A DNA stretch of 64,000 bases from NCBI RefSeq assembly GCF_026627925.1, contig NZ_JAPNLE010000009.1, positions 496,001 to 560,000 on the forward strand, read 5' to 3'. A model generated the notes under the pieces. The model did no database searches, was not told the DNA's origin, and was given only the letters and a program-made list of their open reading frames with translations. Origin of the DNA: Cupriavidus sp. D39 (GTDB lineage Bacteria; Pseudomonadota; Gammaproteobacteria; Burkholderiales; Burkholderiaceae). The position numbers were made by a program, and so were the translations under genes. This document shows, one piece after another, positions 18,304 through 26,685 of the stretch (its first letter is position 1; each line of letters opens with the position of its first letter).

Positions 18304-18395
18304 TTGTGACTTGTTTTCAACGATGACGCCTTGGCGCCCGCCAGGGCCCGATTGCTCCAACTGTTGCTCCCTGACGATAGGGTAGATCTCGAGTG

Positions 18396-18430
18396 TGCAA
18401 ACGATTGTATAAGCAATGCAATCGTTTGTA
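18396..18430. promoter_or_regulatory. Tandem LacI-type operators before the porin
   Basis: TGCAAACGATTGTA at 18396-18409 and TGCAATCGTTTGTA at 18417-18430, whose starts are 21 bases apart (two helical turns). Both are variants of the block's shared operator. Confidence 0.7.
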
Positions 18431-18501
18431 GAATGAAATCTCCCATGACAAAGAAGGAGAGCCATGCAGGCGATGGAGCGGCATGGCAGAGGAGAAATCA
18501 A

Positions 18502-19590
18502 ATGAAAGCATGCAAGTGGGTAGCCGCCGCGCTGGCGACGGTCCCGGCCGTTGCCGCTGCACAGTCGGTCACGCTGTACGGCCTGATCGACACGGGCGTG
18601 GAGTATGTCAATCATATCGGCGCGGCCGGCAACGGCGTCGCGCGCATGCCGAATCTGACCGGCACCGTACCGTCGCGCTGGGGCCTGCGTGGCACGGAGG
18701 ATCTCGGGGGCGGACTCAAGAGTGTATTCGTGCTCGAATCCGGTTTCGCACCTGACGCGGGTACTTCGGGGCAAGGTGGCCGATTGTTCGGCCGCCAGGC
18801 ATTCGTAGGGCTTAGCGATGAGCGTTGGGGGCAGCTCACCTTCGGGCGGCAATTTACGATGCAGTTCTGGTCGACCCTTGACTCCGATATCCTGACGTCA
18901 AACATCTATGGCGGAAACGCCCTGGATAGCTTTCGCGCCAATCCCCGAGCCGACAACGTTATCGGGTACAAGGGAAAGTTCGGTGGGGTGACGATCGGCA
19001 GCACCTATAGCCTGGGTCGTGACACAGTCAATGCGCCAGCCGGGGCCAATTGCGCCGGCGAGAATCCGGCCGACAAGACCGCGTGCCGCGATTGGTCGGC
19101 GATGCTGGCGTATGACGCGAACACTTGGGGCGTTTCCACGGCATATGAATCGATGCGTGGCGGCGCGGGCGCCACTGGCGGCCTGACCAGCAGCAGCCGG
19201 AAGGACGATCGCTGGATCTTTGGTGGCTATATGGCGCTGTCCAACATGAAGATCGGTGTCGGGGGTACGATTCGCAACAACGAAGGCAGCGCCACGCCGC
19301 ATAGCCAGCTCTACTACGGTGGGGTTTCCTACGACATCACGCCAGCATTCAACCTGGCCGGCGAGGTGTATTTCCTGCGCTTCAACAACAGTCCGAACAA
19401 GGCCTGGCTCGAGGCGATTCGCGGAACCTACTCGTTCTCCAAACGCACCGCGGTGTATCTGACTGCCGGCTTTATCGATAATCGTGGCAATCTCGCGTTG
19501 TCGGTCAGCAGTGGTGATACAAGCAGTGCCGCGCCGAAGCCGGGAGGCAATCAGTTTGGCGCAATGATGGGCGTAAAACACACATTCTGA
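18502..19590 (+). CDS. Outer-membrane general porin (beta-proteobacterial type)
   Basis: 362 residues. Signal peptide MKACKWVAAALATVPAVAAA, then QSVTLYGLIDTGVEYV, the standard start of Burkholderiales porins; RWGLRGTEDLGGGLK and FGRQAFVGLSD are conserved loops/strands, and the C-terminus ends in Phe (GVKHTF) as outer-membrane assembly requires. A trimeric channel that would admit the block's substrate. The open frame runs upstream but 18502 has AGAGGAG upstream. Two LacI-type operators precede it, so it belongs to the inducible set. Confidence 0.9.
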   Translation: MKACKWVAAALATVPAVAAAQSVTLYGLIDTGVEYVNHIGAAGNGVARMPNLTGTVPSRWGLRGTEDLGGGLKSVFVLESGFAPDAGTSGQGGRLFGRQAFVGLSDERWGQLTFGRQFTMQFWSTLDSDILTSNIYGGNALDSFRANPRADNVIGYKGKFGGVTIGSTYSLGRDTVNAPAGANCAGENPADKTACRDWSAMLAYDANTWGVSTAYESMRGGAGATGGLTSSSRKDDRWIFGGYMALSNMKIGVGGTIRNNEGSATPHSQLYYGGVSYDITPAFNLAGEVYFLRFNNSPNKAWLEAIRGTYSFSKRTAVYLTAGFIDNRGNLALSVSSGDTSSAAPKPGGNQFGAMMGVKHTF

Positions 19591-19594
19591 CGGG

Positions 19595-19638
19595 CAGGTT
19601 TCCCCGCTTCCATGGCGTTGCCAGAGCGGGGAAACCTG
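19595..19638 (+). terminator. Hairpin after the porin
   Basis: A perfect 14-bp stem, CAGGTTTCCCCGCT / AGCGGGGAAACCTG, five bases after the porin stop, with a 16-base loop. There is no U-tract, so it may act as an RNA stabiliser or imperfect terminator. Confidence 0.6.
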
Positions 19639-19689
19639 GATGCAACGAGGATTGGCCGTGTTCGCGTCAATCAGCTTGCTTGTGCGTCG

Positions 19690-20139
19690 TTAGAACGTCA
19701 TGACGGCAAACTGATTATTCAAGTAACGCTGGGCGAGTTCGACGTAGCGTACGGCGGTCGCATTCAGGCCCTCCCGTTCCCCGTCTGTAAGCGATCGAAG
19801 GAGACGAGCAGGATTTCCCGCCCATAATTCTCCAGAACCGACCACCTTGCGCGGAGACAGTACCGCGCCCGCAGCTAGCATGCCTCCTGACTGGACGATG
19901 GCGCCATCCAGGACGCGCGCGCCGAAGCCGACGAAGGCGTTGTCTTCGAGCGTGCAAGCATGCAGGATTGCCCCGTGGCCGACGGTGACGTCATCGCCAA
20001 CAATGCATGGCAGTCCGTTGGTGGTGCCGTGGATAATCGTGCCATCCTGAATATTGGTCCGATGGCCGATGGAGATCTGCTGCACGTCCCCGCGCAGGAC
20101 GCAGTTGAACCAGATGGACGACTGAGTCCCGATGGTCAC
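19690..20139 (-). CDS. Gamma-carbonic-anhydrase-like hexapeptide-repeat protein (PaaY/CaiE-like), 5' end unclear
   Basis: Left-handed beta-helix protein with hexapeptide repeats (IGHRTNIQDGTIIHG, VGDDVTVGHGAILH, VGFGARVLDGAIV, LWAGNPARLLR) and the His metal ligands. PaaY-type members are thioesterases or carbonic-anhydrase-like. The listed start is GTG (MTIGTQSS); homology continues upstream in frame (PVIDRSAFVAQGTQIIGDV) to about 20237, but no ATG is present before an in-frame TGA. The true start is a rare codon or the 5' end is damaged. Confidence 0.7.
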   Translation of the reverse strand: MTIGTQSSIWFNCVLRGDVQQISIGHRTNIQDGTIIHGTTNGLPCIVGDDVTVGHGAILHACTLEDNAFVGFGARVLDGAIVQSGGMLAAGAVLSPRKVVGSGELWAGNPARLLRSLTDGEREGLNATAVRYVELAQRYLNNQFAVMTF

Positions 20140-20305
20140 GTCCCCGATGATTTGCGTTCCCTGGGCAACAAAGGCGCTTCGATCGATGACAGGCAGGAGA
20201 GGCGAGGGGGGTGTAGGGTATTCAACTTGTCAGCTCTGAGCGTTGGCGCGCTTGCGCGCAGTTGCCCGCAGCGAAAGAGCGGGCGTTGAAAAGTCTGCTT
20301 ATGAG

Positions 20306-20322
20306 CGGGGCATCATGCCCCG
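20306..20322 (-). terminator. Hairpin after the dioxygenase gene
   Basis: CGGGGCAT-C-ATGCCCCG, a perfect 8-bp stem between the dioxygenase stop and the hexapeptide gene. Without a clear U-tract; a weak terminator or processing site. Confidence 0.4.
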
Positions 20323-20353
20323 ATTGAGTCTGTGCCCCGCCGCGTGCGGTTGC

Positions 20354-21268
20354 CTATTTGATCGGCGGCACCGGGCGTGTCGGAGTGCCTTCCGCTAGCA
20401 CGAATTCGCAATGCAGGGTGTAGTACGGCGCCTGCTGCCCGGAACGAGGGCCGGATCTTGCCTCATGCCGCTCGAACTTGCCGATCAGATCTGGCGTGAC
20501 ACCGAACGTGACATCCGAGTCCAGGTACTCGGCATCATCGGCAAAGATCTGCGAGATCAGCGTGTCGTGACCTTCCGCGAAAACGACGAAATGCAGGTGT
20601 GCCGGGCGGTATGGGTGGCGATGCTGGATACGGAGCAGGTCTCCGACGGGGCCGTGCGTGGGTACCGGGTAACCGGCTGGCCTCAGGCTTCGGAAGTGGA
20701 AGTCGCCGTTCGCATCCGTAAAGAAATGGCCTCTCAGGTTCATCTCCGGTTGGCCCGGATCCTGATTCTCATAGAGGCCGACAGGCGAGGCCTGCCACAC
20801 GTCCACCCTCGCACTCTGGATCGGTTCTCGGCGTGTATTGAGAACTCGCCCACTGACAAAGATCGGTGTTGCCGTCGTATCGTCCTGGACGATCGATGCG
20901 CCGAGTTCATAGTGCGGTGAGCCCTCACGAAAGAAGGGCCCAAGCAACGCTCCGCCAGTACGATCTTCATGCATGGAGTTGTTCAGCACCTTGACCACTG
21001 TGGAGTAGCCAAGTACATCCGCCAGGAGCACAACTTCGTTGTGGGAGTCGGTGCAAGTCAGACCAACCTTTCGCAGGAAATCCAGCCCCTGTTCATACTC
21101 ATCATCGCTCAGCTTTACCTGATTCAGGAATGCATGGCCGTGCTCGACCAGTGCATTCAGGATCTCCTTGAGACGCGGGTTTTCGGTCCGGCTCATTGCG
21201 GCAAGCACGACGTCCGTTACCGACGCGGCATCACTGACAATGCTGCCTTGCTGCACAGATTTCGTCAT
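20354..21268 (-). CDS. Intradiol ring-cleavage dioxygenase (catechol / hydroxyquinol 1,2-dioxygenase family)
   Basis: 304 residues. An N-terminal dimerisation domain and a catalytic domain with the four Fe(III) ligands: Tyr in VGLYENQD (near residue 165), Tyr in RPAGYPVP (near 200), and the two His of RPAHLHF (near 225). It opens an ortho-dihydroxylated aromatic ring between the hydroxyls. Sequence is closest in feel to hydroxyquinol dioxygenases but the substrate is not fixed by what is visible. Start 21268 follows AAGGAG, and a LacI-type operator overlaps that leader. Divergent from the binding-protein gene at 21475. Confidence 0.9.
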   Translation of the reverse strand: MTKSVQQGSIVSDAASVTDVVLAAMSRTENPRLKEILNALVEHGHAFLNQVKLSDDEYEQGLDFLRKVGLTCTDSHNEVVLLADVLGYSTVVKVLNNSMHEDRTGGALLGPFFREGSPHYELGASIVQDDTTATPIFVSGRVLNTRREPIQSARVDVWQASPVGLYENQDPGQPEMNLRGHFFTDANGDFHFRSLRPAGYPVPTHGPVGDLLRIQHRHPYRPAHLHFVVFAEGHDTLISQIFADDAEYLDSDVTFGVTPDLIGKFERHEARSGPRSGQQAPYYTLHCEFVLAEGTPTRPVPPIK

Positions 21269-21280
21269 TACATTTCTCCT

Positions 21281-21294
21281 TGCAATCGTTTGCA
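21281..21294. promoter_or_regulatory. LacI-type operator at the dioxygenase leader
   Basis: TGCAATCGTTTGCA, 13 of 14 to the block consensus, directly beside the dioxygenase ribosome site on the minus strand. Binding here would block transcription or initiation. Confidence 0.75.
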
Positions 21295-21440
21295 TGCTAG
21301 CTCCTAAAAGCGCAGTTGTCAAAGTCAATGTTGAAGGCTGGGATACGTGTGTTTCGAATGCAGCGTCGCCCGTAACCCTCATGCGCACAACAGGTAATCC
21401 GCAGCCGCACCTTGACGCCAACGGCGCCGCGGAACTACTA

Positions 21441-21454
21441 TGCAATCGATTGCT
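21441..21454. promoter_or_regulatory. LacI-type operator before the NMT1-like gene
   Basis: TGCAATCGATTGCT, 13 of 14 to the consensus, 21 bases before the start codon at 21475. With the site at 21281 it flanks the divergent promoter region at a distance of 160 bases, which would allow looping. Confidence 0.75.
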
Positions 21455-21474
21455 TTAAACTTGGAGGAGATTAC

Positions 21475-22410
21475 ATGAACAGGATAACCGTCCTCGGCTT
21501 CGAAGGCGCCTTCAACCTTCCGATCTGGGTAGGGCATCGGCAACGGCACTTCGAAAAGCACGGGCTGGAAGTCAGCCTGGAGTACGTCAAGGGATCGGTC
21601 GAGATGGTCAACCGCCTGACTTCGGGCACGGCACAAGTCGCCTTGACGAGCGTGGACAACGTCCTGGCGTATCGGAGCGGGCATGGCGAAACGGCAAACG
21701 GCAGCGCGCCTGACCTGGTGGCATTCATGGGAGGCGATCATGGATTTCTGTCGTTGATGTCGCAGCCAGAGATCACTGCTGTTTCGCAACTGCGAGGCAA
21801 AACGCTTTCGGTGGACGCGCTGACCACCGGCTTTGCGTTCCTGCTGCGGGAAATCCTTGTCGCGAACGGCATCGCGTCGACCGATGTGGCATTTGATGCA
21901 GCGGGCGGCACGGGCAACCGGTATCGTGCGCTGGTCGCCGGCAAGCACGACGGGACATTGGTGCGCACCCCTTTCGAGCGCCTGGCGGAACGCCAGGGAT
22001 GCAATGTCCTGGTGAGCGGCAACTCGCTATTCGCGGACTACCTGGGAACGGTGGGTGCGGTCCTGCAGTCTTGGGCATCCCGAAACCGGGAGCAACTTGT
22101 CGGATTCTTACTGGCGTATCGGGAGGCGTTGAACTGGATCTTCGACGCGAGTAACGCCAATGCGATCGTCGAAATCCTGCGGACAGAGTTTGCCCAGCTC
22201 ACGCGCGACGACGCGCGCGCCGTGCTCGATGACCTGGTGGACCCGGCACACGGACTCATCCGAGATATGGAAATTCCGGACGCGGGACTCGCTCTTGTCT
22301 CGCGTATTCGAGACAGCCATGCATTGGTGCCGACGACTCGGCCATTTGTGGATTGCGTGGACCGGCAATACCTTCGACTGGCACAGGAAGCAACCGGCTG
22401 GTCGCGCTAG
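21475..22410 (+). CDS. NMT1/THI5-like substrate-binding protein without signal peptide
   Basis: 311 residues with the periplasmic-binding-protein type II pattern of NMT1/SsuA proteins: NLPIWVGHRQRHFEKHGLEV near residue 15, GSVEMVNRLTSGTAQVALT near 45, LRGKTLSVDALTTGFAFLLR near 120. There is no signal peptide or lipobox, and no ABC permease or ATPase gene nearby, so it is probably cytoplasmic: an enzyme (as THI5 and related decarboxylases are) or a sensor. Start 21475 has GGAGGAG. An operator lies 21 bases upstream. Confidence 0.75.
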   Translation: MNRITVLGFEGAFNLPIWVGHRQRHFEKHGLEVSLEYVKGSVEMVNRLTSGTAQVALTSVDNVLAYRSGHGETANGSAPDLVAFMGGDHGFLSLMSQPEITAVSQLRGKTLSVDALTTGFAFLLREILVANGIASTDVAFDAAGGTGNRYRALVAGKHDGTLVRTPFERLAERQGCNVLVSGNSLFADYLGTVGAVLQSWASRNREQLVGFLLAYREALNWIFDASNANAIVEILRTEFAQLTRDDARAVLDDLVDPAHGLIRDMEIPDAGLALVSRIRDSHALVPTTRPFVDCVDRQYLRLAQEATGWSR

Positions 22411-22436
22411 CCGACGGGGTACCGCCAAAGCAATAC

Positions 22437-22464
22437 GGGCGAGGATGCATTGGCATCCTCGCCC
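22437..22464 (+). terminator. Strong hairpin after the NMT1-like gene
   Basis: GGGCGAGGATGC-ATTG-GCATCCTCGCCC, a perfect 12-bp stem with a four-base loop between convergent genes. No U-tract. Confidence 0.6.
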
Positions 22465-22506
22465 GGTGACGTGGCAACCGCGCTATGCGCGGATTTGCTC
22501 AGTCGC

Positions 22507-22916
22507 TCAGTCGACGACTGCAATGGCCTGCACTTCAACCAGCATCTCCGGCTTTGCCAGGCCAGTGACGGTGATCAGCGCACTCGCAGGAAAGTTGTCG
22601 CCGAACACTTCTTTGCGGATCTTGGTGAACTGATCGCCATAACGCCCGTCGGTGATCGATACCGTCATCGTGACAATGTCCGCGAGCGTTCCCCCGCCTC
22701 TTCGAGGGTTTCGGAAATCCGACGAAATACCTCACGCGCTTGTCCGTCGAAGTTTCCGGCGAGGGATTTACCCTGTCCGTCCTCGACCACGGTTTGGCCT
22801 GCCAGCCAGACGATCGTGCCGCCTTGCGTGATGACTGCGGGGGAGTACGCCCGCTGTTGCGTGGCATCGCGCTTGATATAGCGGCGGACTTGCTTGTGTT
22901 GCTGCTCATTTGCCAT
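22507..22916 (-). pseudogene. RidA / YjgF-family deaminase, frameshifted in a C5 run
   Basis: 136 residues if repaired. IVWLAGQTVV near residue 38, GQAREVFRRISETLEEAG, then in the second frame DIVTMTVSITD, FPASALITVTGLAKPEMLVE with the conserved R/E-type active-site end. RidA proteins hydrolyse reactive enamines/imines and family members act in aminoaromatic catabolism. The break is at 22691-22695 (CCCCC); one extra base restores the whole protein, so a base-calling error is quite possible. A perfect LacI-type operator lies 55 bases upstream. Confidence 0.82.
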
Positions 22917-22970
22917 GTGAAACCTCGCTTTCGCTGAGTGGGTGAAAATTGAAGGTTGGTAAGTGTCTTG

Positions 22971-22984
22971 TGCAATCGATTGCA
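22971..22984. promoter_or_regulatory. LacI-type operator before ridA
   Basis: TGCAATCGATTGCA, perfect copy of the block's palindrome, 55 bases upstream of the RidA start on the minus strand and between it and the end of the LacI gene. Confidence 0.8.
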
Positions 22985-23030
22985 GATTAGTGTAAGAGGA
23001 CCAAGTTGTCAAAGCTCACGTTCGGACTGA

Positions 23031-24089
23031 CTAAACGATTTTGCCGTGTCGGGGAGGGGCGATGCAGGTCGGTGGTGCCGTCGAGCCACGAACGATCAAC
23101 TTCGGCATCAGTTTTACCGTCACCGCTTTGCTACGTGGCGATTCGATCTGGCGAAGCAGTAGGGCTGACGCCTGTTCGCCCATGTCATGCACGGCCATTC
23201 GGATCGTGGTCAGCGGCGGGACGAGTGCGTCGACGAAAGGCATGTCATTGTGGCCGACCAGCGAGACATCTTCCGGACAGCGTATATCGGTGGCACGCAA
23301 GTAGTCATAGCAGCCCATCGCAACCAGATCGTTGCTGGCCGCGATGGCGGTCAGCCCTGGGAGGGCTCCGAACAACCGGGCACAGGCTTCTTGGCCGGCC
23401 TGACGGGAGTAGCTGGTCGCCTCGACGACGCACCATGCGTCTCGCCGCAGCCGATGGCGCCGCACAGCGTGCTCGAAGCCCTCGCGCCGCAAATGCCCGG
23501 TGGACAAGACTTCTGGGCCGGCGATATGGCCAATACGCCGATGGCCGAGCGCTACCAGGTGGTCCACTGTCATGCGCATGGCGAGCTGGTTGTCGTTGAC
23601 CACGCAGGATGCACAGCCGGTGTCCTGCCCCCGGTTGACCAGGACCACCGGGACATGCCGGGCGAGGCAGTAATCGAGCAGCGGGTCGTCTCGCTCGGCA
23701 GTCGCCAGGATCAAACCTTCCACCTGGCGCGCAACAATCTGGTCTATCACGAAGCGCCGGCGGCTCTTGTCCGAACCTGCATTGATGACGATCGGGACAT
23801 AGCCGTGGAGGGCCAGCATCGCCTCGATTCCAGCCAGGATGGGCGGAAACACTGGATTTGCGAGGTCGGGCAGTACAACGCCGACCAGGCCAGAGCGCTG
23901 CGTACGCAAGCCCGCGGCAATGCGGTTGGGGCGGAAACCCCATGCGTGGGCCACCTCCAGGACGCGTGCCACGACGTCCTGCGCCACAAGGTGCCGCGTG
24001 GCCGGATTCATCACGCGGGAAACGGTGGAGTAGTGGACCTCGATCTCGGCCGCGAGGTCTTTAAGCGTGACACGCTTGCGCTCGGACAT
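23031..24089 (-). CDS. LacI-family transcriptional regulator (intact)
   Basis: 352 residues. N-terminal HTH VTLKDLAAEIEVHYSTVSRV with hinge helix (GLRTQRSGLVGVVLP), then a ribose-binding-protein-like sensor domain (GHRRIGHIAGP, AIAASNDLVAMG, PPLTTIRM). It is the last gene of the minus-strand group SDR-BKACE-oxidoreductase-cupin and is the best candidate to bind the TGCAATCGATTGCA operators, since LacI proteins read palindromes with central CG. It is paralogous to the regulator at 27756-28805. Confidence 0.9.
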   Translation of the reverse strand: MSERKRVTLKDLAAEIEVHYSTVSRVMNPATRHLVAQDVVARVLEVAHAWGFRPNRIAAGLRTQRSGLVGVVLPDLANPVFPPILAGIEAMLALHGYVPIVINAGSDKSRRRFVIDQIVARQVEGLILATAERDDPLLDYCLARHVPVVLVNRGQDTGCASCVVNDNQLAMRMTVDHLVALGHRRIGHIAGPEVLSTGHLRREGFEHAVRRHRLRRDAWCVVEATSYSRQAGQEACARLFGALPGLTAIAASNDLVAMGCYDYLRATDIRCPEDVSLVGHNDMPFVDALVPPLTTIRMAVHDMGEQASALLLRQIESPRSKAVTVKLMPKLIVRGSTAPPTCIAPPRHGKIV

Positions 24090-24120
24090 GGAGAAGGCTT
24101 GTCGTGGCGTGGTGTTTTGC

Positions 24121-24290
24121 CTACTGCCCGCTTGTCGCGCCAGACTGCCGCACCACAGGCGCCAGCTTGCTGATTTGCGCCTGGATATAGGTGCGGAATT
24201 CCTGAGGGTAGAGGGCTTTGGTTCGGCGCCTTCCGTTGCCAGACGCTCGCGCACATCGGGAGCCGACAACGCTCGGGTGATTTGAATCAT
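24121..24290 (-). pseudogene. C-terminal remnant of a Bug/TctC tricarboxylate-type receptor
   Basis: RALSAPDVRERLATEGAEP then, after a one-base frame change, KALYPQEFRTYIQAQISKLA to a TAG stop. This is the C-terminal end of the Bug receptor family, which is hugely expanded in Burkholderiales. Only about 56 codons remain, so it is a relic of a binding protein once present between the cupin and the LacI gene. Confidence 0.65.
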
Positions 24291-24411
24291 TGGTGTCCTC
24301 CTCACTTCGGATACTTCAAAAGTCAATTTGCGAATCAGCCTGCGGGTCTCTGCCCGCGATTTCAGTGGCATACCGGGGCCACGCAGGATGTTGCACGGCC
24401 CGGCTCGACGC

Positions 24412-24753
24412 TCAAGGTTTCTGGTATGGCATAGCCAGTAGCAGCAGGGCCGGTCTATTGTGCGGATTCGACACTTGGCGCGCCTCGTTGGGTGCCAGCC
24501 GCACGGAGTCGAACTGGTCAAGCTGCACGGATTCTTCCGGTGTGTGGATGCAGACCCGGCCTTCGAGCACCACGTAGTGTTTTTCCACCGGCGAGGCATC
24601 CATGGAAGTCTGTCCGCCTGGCAGCAGGACGGAAACGCCCAGCCACAGTGCTTCGGACGGCCCCGCCTCGTGCCCCTGCAGACGCAGGCAATGCATGCCA
24701 TGATGATTAGGCGGAAAGTAAACCGGCGCTTCGTCAAAACGTGTGGTGTTCAT
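24412..24753 (-). CDS. Small cupin-domain protein
   Basis: 113 residues, single cupin fold: LLPGGQTSMDASPVEKHYVVLEG is the first cupin motif (metal ligands in SPVEKHYVVLEG), and RQVSNPHNRPALLLLA the second. The function could be an isomerase, dioxygenase or sensor; none is visible. Its ATG overlaps the stop of the upstream oxidoreductase (ATGA), so it is translated as part of that operon. Confidence 0.8.
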   Translation of the reverse strand: MNTTRFDEAPVYFPPNHHGMHCLRLQGHEAGPSEALWLGVSVLLPGGQTSMDASPVEKHYVVLEGRVCIHTPEESVQLDQFDSVRLAPNEARQVSNPHNRPALLLLAMPYQKP

Positions 24754-25739
24754 GGCTTTAGCACCACGCGCTCGGTTGCGCCCTGCAGCACCGCCCGATA
24801 GGCCTGGTCGGCCCGCTCGAGGCCGTAGGTGTAGGTCGGCAGTACGGGGAAGGGCTGAAGCTTTCCCTGAGCGAACATCGGGGCCAATTCATCGAGAATG
24901 CGCGCACAGGCGGCACTGTCAAGCGCCAGTGTATCGACGCCGACGTAAGTGTGCTGACCACGGTAGAACGCAAAAATGTCGAAGGGCACCGCCTTCTCGA
25001 TGGTCGAGATGAAGATTTGCTTGGCACCAATGGCCATGGCCTGATTGGCCTGCTCGAAATACGGGCTACCTACGGTGTTGTAGACGATGTCGGCACCGTG
25101 GCCATCCGTTTCGCCGCGCACCACCGCGGCAATGGCTTCGCTGCTGGCATCAATCATGCGCACGGGGCCATTGGCGTGGCCTCGGTACGCCTCGGCCGTG
25201 CGCTCAATGGCGAAAACGCGGGCGCCTAGGGCGGTGGCAATCTGAATCGTGGCCTGGCCGACTTTGCCGTTGCCACCGCAGACCAGCACGACGTCGCCGG
25301 CCGAAGGCATTCCAGCGCGACGCAGACCCTCATAAGCGGTGATGAAGGGTACGCCCACGGCGCCTGCTTCCAGCAGCGACAGGGCTGCGGGCTTGGCCCG
25401 CACTGATTGCGCATCGATGGTTAGATATCGGCCGTGAGTGCCGTCGCGGCGAATGCCTAGTTCGCCGCCGCTACCCCAGACCTCCAGGCCGACCATGTCG
25501 CTCGGGCCGTCCACGACGACGCCGGCATAGTCACGGCCCGGTGTGCGCGGCCACACCGCATGCGGCATCAGACCTAGGGTTGCCTTGACGTCGCTCGGAT
25601 TCACGCCGGCGCTCACCACTTCAATCACGCACTGGCCGATGCCGGCTGTGGGGCGGGCCACGCCTGCCAGTTGGAGGCTAAGGGAGTCGATGTCCGAGGC
25701 TTTCTCGGTGATACGGATAGCGTTCACGTTATCTCTCAT
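24750..25739 (-). CDS. Zinc-free MDR / quinone-oxidoreductase-like dehydrogenase
   Basis: 329 residues of the medium-chain dehydrogenase family. GROES-like domain (GVNPSDVK, TPGRDYAGVV) and Rossmann domain (VVLVCGGNGKVGQATIQIA near residue 150). No structural-zinc Cys cluster, so an NADPH-dependent reductase of enones or similar is likely. Lies between cupin (overlap) and BKACE (36-base gap) in the minus-strand operon; reduction of a ring-cleavage product is conceivable but not shown. Confidence 0.8.
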   Translation of the reverse strand: MRDNVNAIRITEKASDIDSLSLQLAGVARPTAGIGQCVIEVVSAGVNPSDVKATLGLMPHAVWPRTPGRDYAGVVVDGPSDMVGLEVWGSGGELGIRRDGTHGRYLTIDAQSVRAKPAALSLLEAGAVGVPFITAYEGLRRAGMPSAGDVVLVCGGNGKVGQATIQIATALGARVFAIERTAEAYRGHANGPVRMIDASSEAIAAVVRGETDGHGADIVYNTVGSPYFEQANQAMAIGAKQIFISTIEKAVPFDIFAFYRGQHTYVGVDTLALDSAACARILDELAPMFAQGKLQPFPVLPTYTYGLERADQAYRAVLQGATERVVLKP

Positions 25740-25775
25740 TGTCTGTTTGGGTTGCGATGAGTTGGGTGGATCGTT

Positions 25776-26660
25776 TCAGGCTTCGCGCAGGCCGAGGGCG
25801 CGTCGCGCCTCGGCGGCCGAGGCGATGTCTGCGCCAAGCGAGCGCACGATATTGGCCGCTTTGGTGACCAGCGCTGCGTTGTTCGGCGCAAGCACGCCTT
25901 TGTCGAGATAGATATTGTCTTCAAGTCCAACCCGGACATGACCGCCGGCCAGCCATGCTTGAGCCACGACGGGAAACTCCGTGCGGCCGATGCCGAAGGC
26001 CGACCAGTGCGCGCCAGCAGGCAGCATATTGCGCGCGTAGAAGATGGTTTCCGGCGTGGGCGCGAAGCCGTACTTGACGCCGAGGACGAAGGTCCAAAGA
26101 CCGGGGCCGTCCAGCACGCCTTCGCGCATGAAGTCGAGTGCCATGTTGAGGTCTCCGGAATCGAAGATCTCAAGCTCGGGCATGACGCCGGCAGCACGAA
26201 TCGCAGCGGCCATCTTGCGAACGTTGGCCGGCGTATTCATCACCACGTCGGCACCCGAGTTCATGGTGTTCAGGTCGAGGGAACACACGTCCGGACGTAG
26301 TGCCGTGATGTGTTCGACGCGCTTCAGCGGATGCAGCAAGGTCGTTCCCGCTGCCGCTACACGGGGATCATCCTCGCTCGGCACGAAGCGGCCGCCCGGG
26401 CCTGTCGTCAGGTTAATGATGAGCGTGCGGTTGCGCTGGCGGATGCGGTCGATGACGTCAGCGTAGTAGTCAAGCGACATCGAGGGGCAACCGGTCTCGG
26501 GGTCGCGTACGTGGATATGCGCGGCAGCAGCACCGGCTTCGGCCGCTTCCAGTGCCGCGTCGGCGATTTGCTCCGGGGTAACAGGCAGCCCGGGATGCTG
26601 CTCGGGGGTGACGATATTGCCGGTGACGGCGCAGGTAATGATGGTCTTGCGTGCGTGCAT
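25776..26660 (-). CDS. BKACE family beta-keto acid cleavage enzyme (DUF849)
   Basis: 294 residues. The zinc motif AAHIHVRDPETG near residue 48, INLTTGPGGRF near 82 and GLEDNIYL near 250 are signatures of 3-keto-5-aminohexanoate cleavage-type enzymes. These condense a beta-keto acid with acetyl-CoA to give acetoacetate and a new acyl-CoA. Its placement in an operon with an intradiol dioxygenase regulon suggests it may process a beta-keto acid formed after ring cleavage. Substrate specificity cannot be read from the sequence alone. Confidence 0.88.
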   Translation of the reverse strand: MHARKTIITCAVTGNIVTPEQHPGLPVTPEQIADAALEAAEAGAAAAHIHVRDPETGCPSMSLDYYADVIDRIRQRNRTLIINLTTGPGGRFVPSEDDPRVAAAGTTLLHPLKRVEHITALRPDVCSLDLNTMNSGADVVMNTPANVRKMAAAIRAAGVMPELEIFDSGDLNMALDFMREGVLDGPGLWTFVLGVKYGFAPTPETIFYARNMLPAGAHWSAFGIGRTEFPVVAQAWLAGGHVRVGLEDNIYLDKGVLAPNNAALVTKAANIVRSLGADIASAAEARRALGLREA

Positions 26661-26685
26661 GGTCGGTCAGGGGAAGTATTACGAT

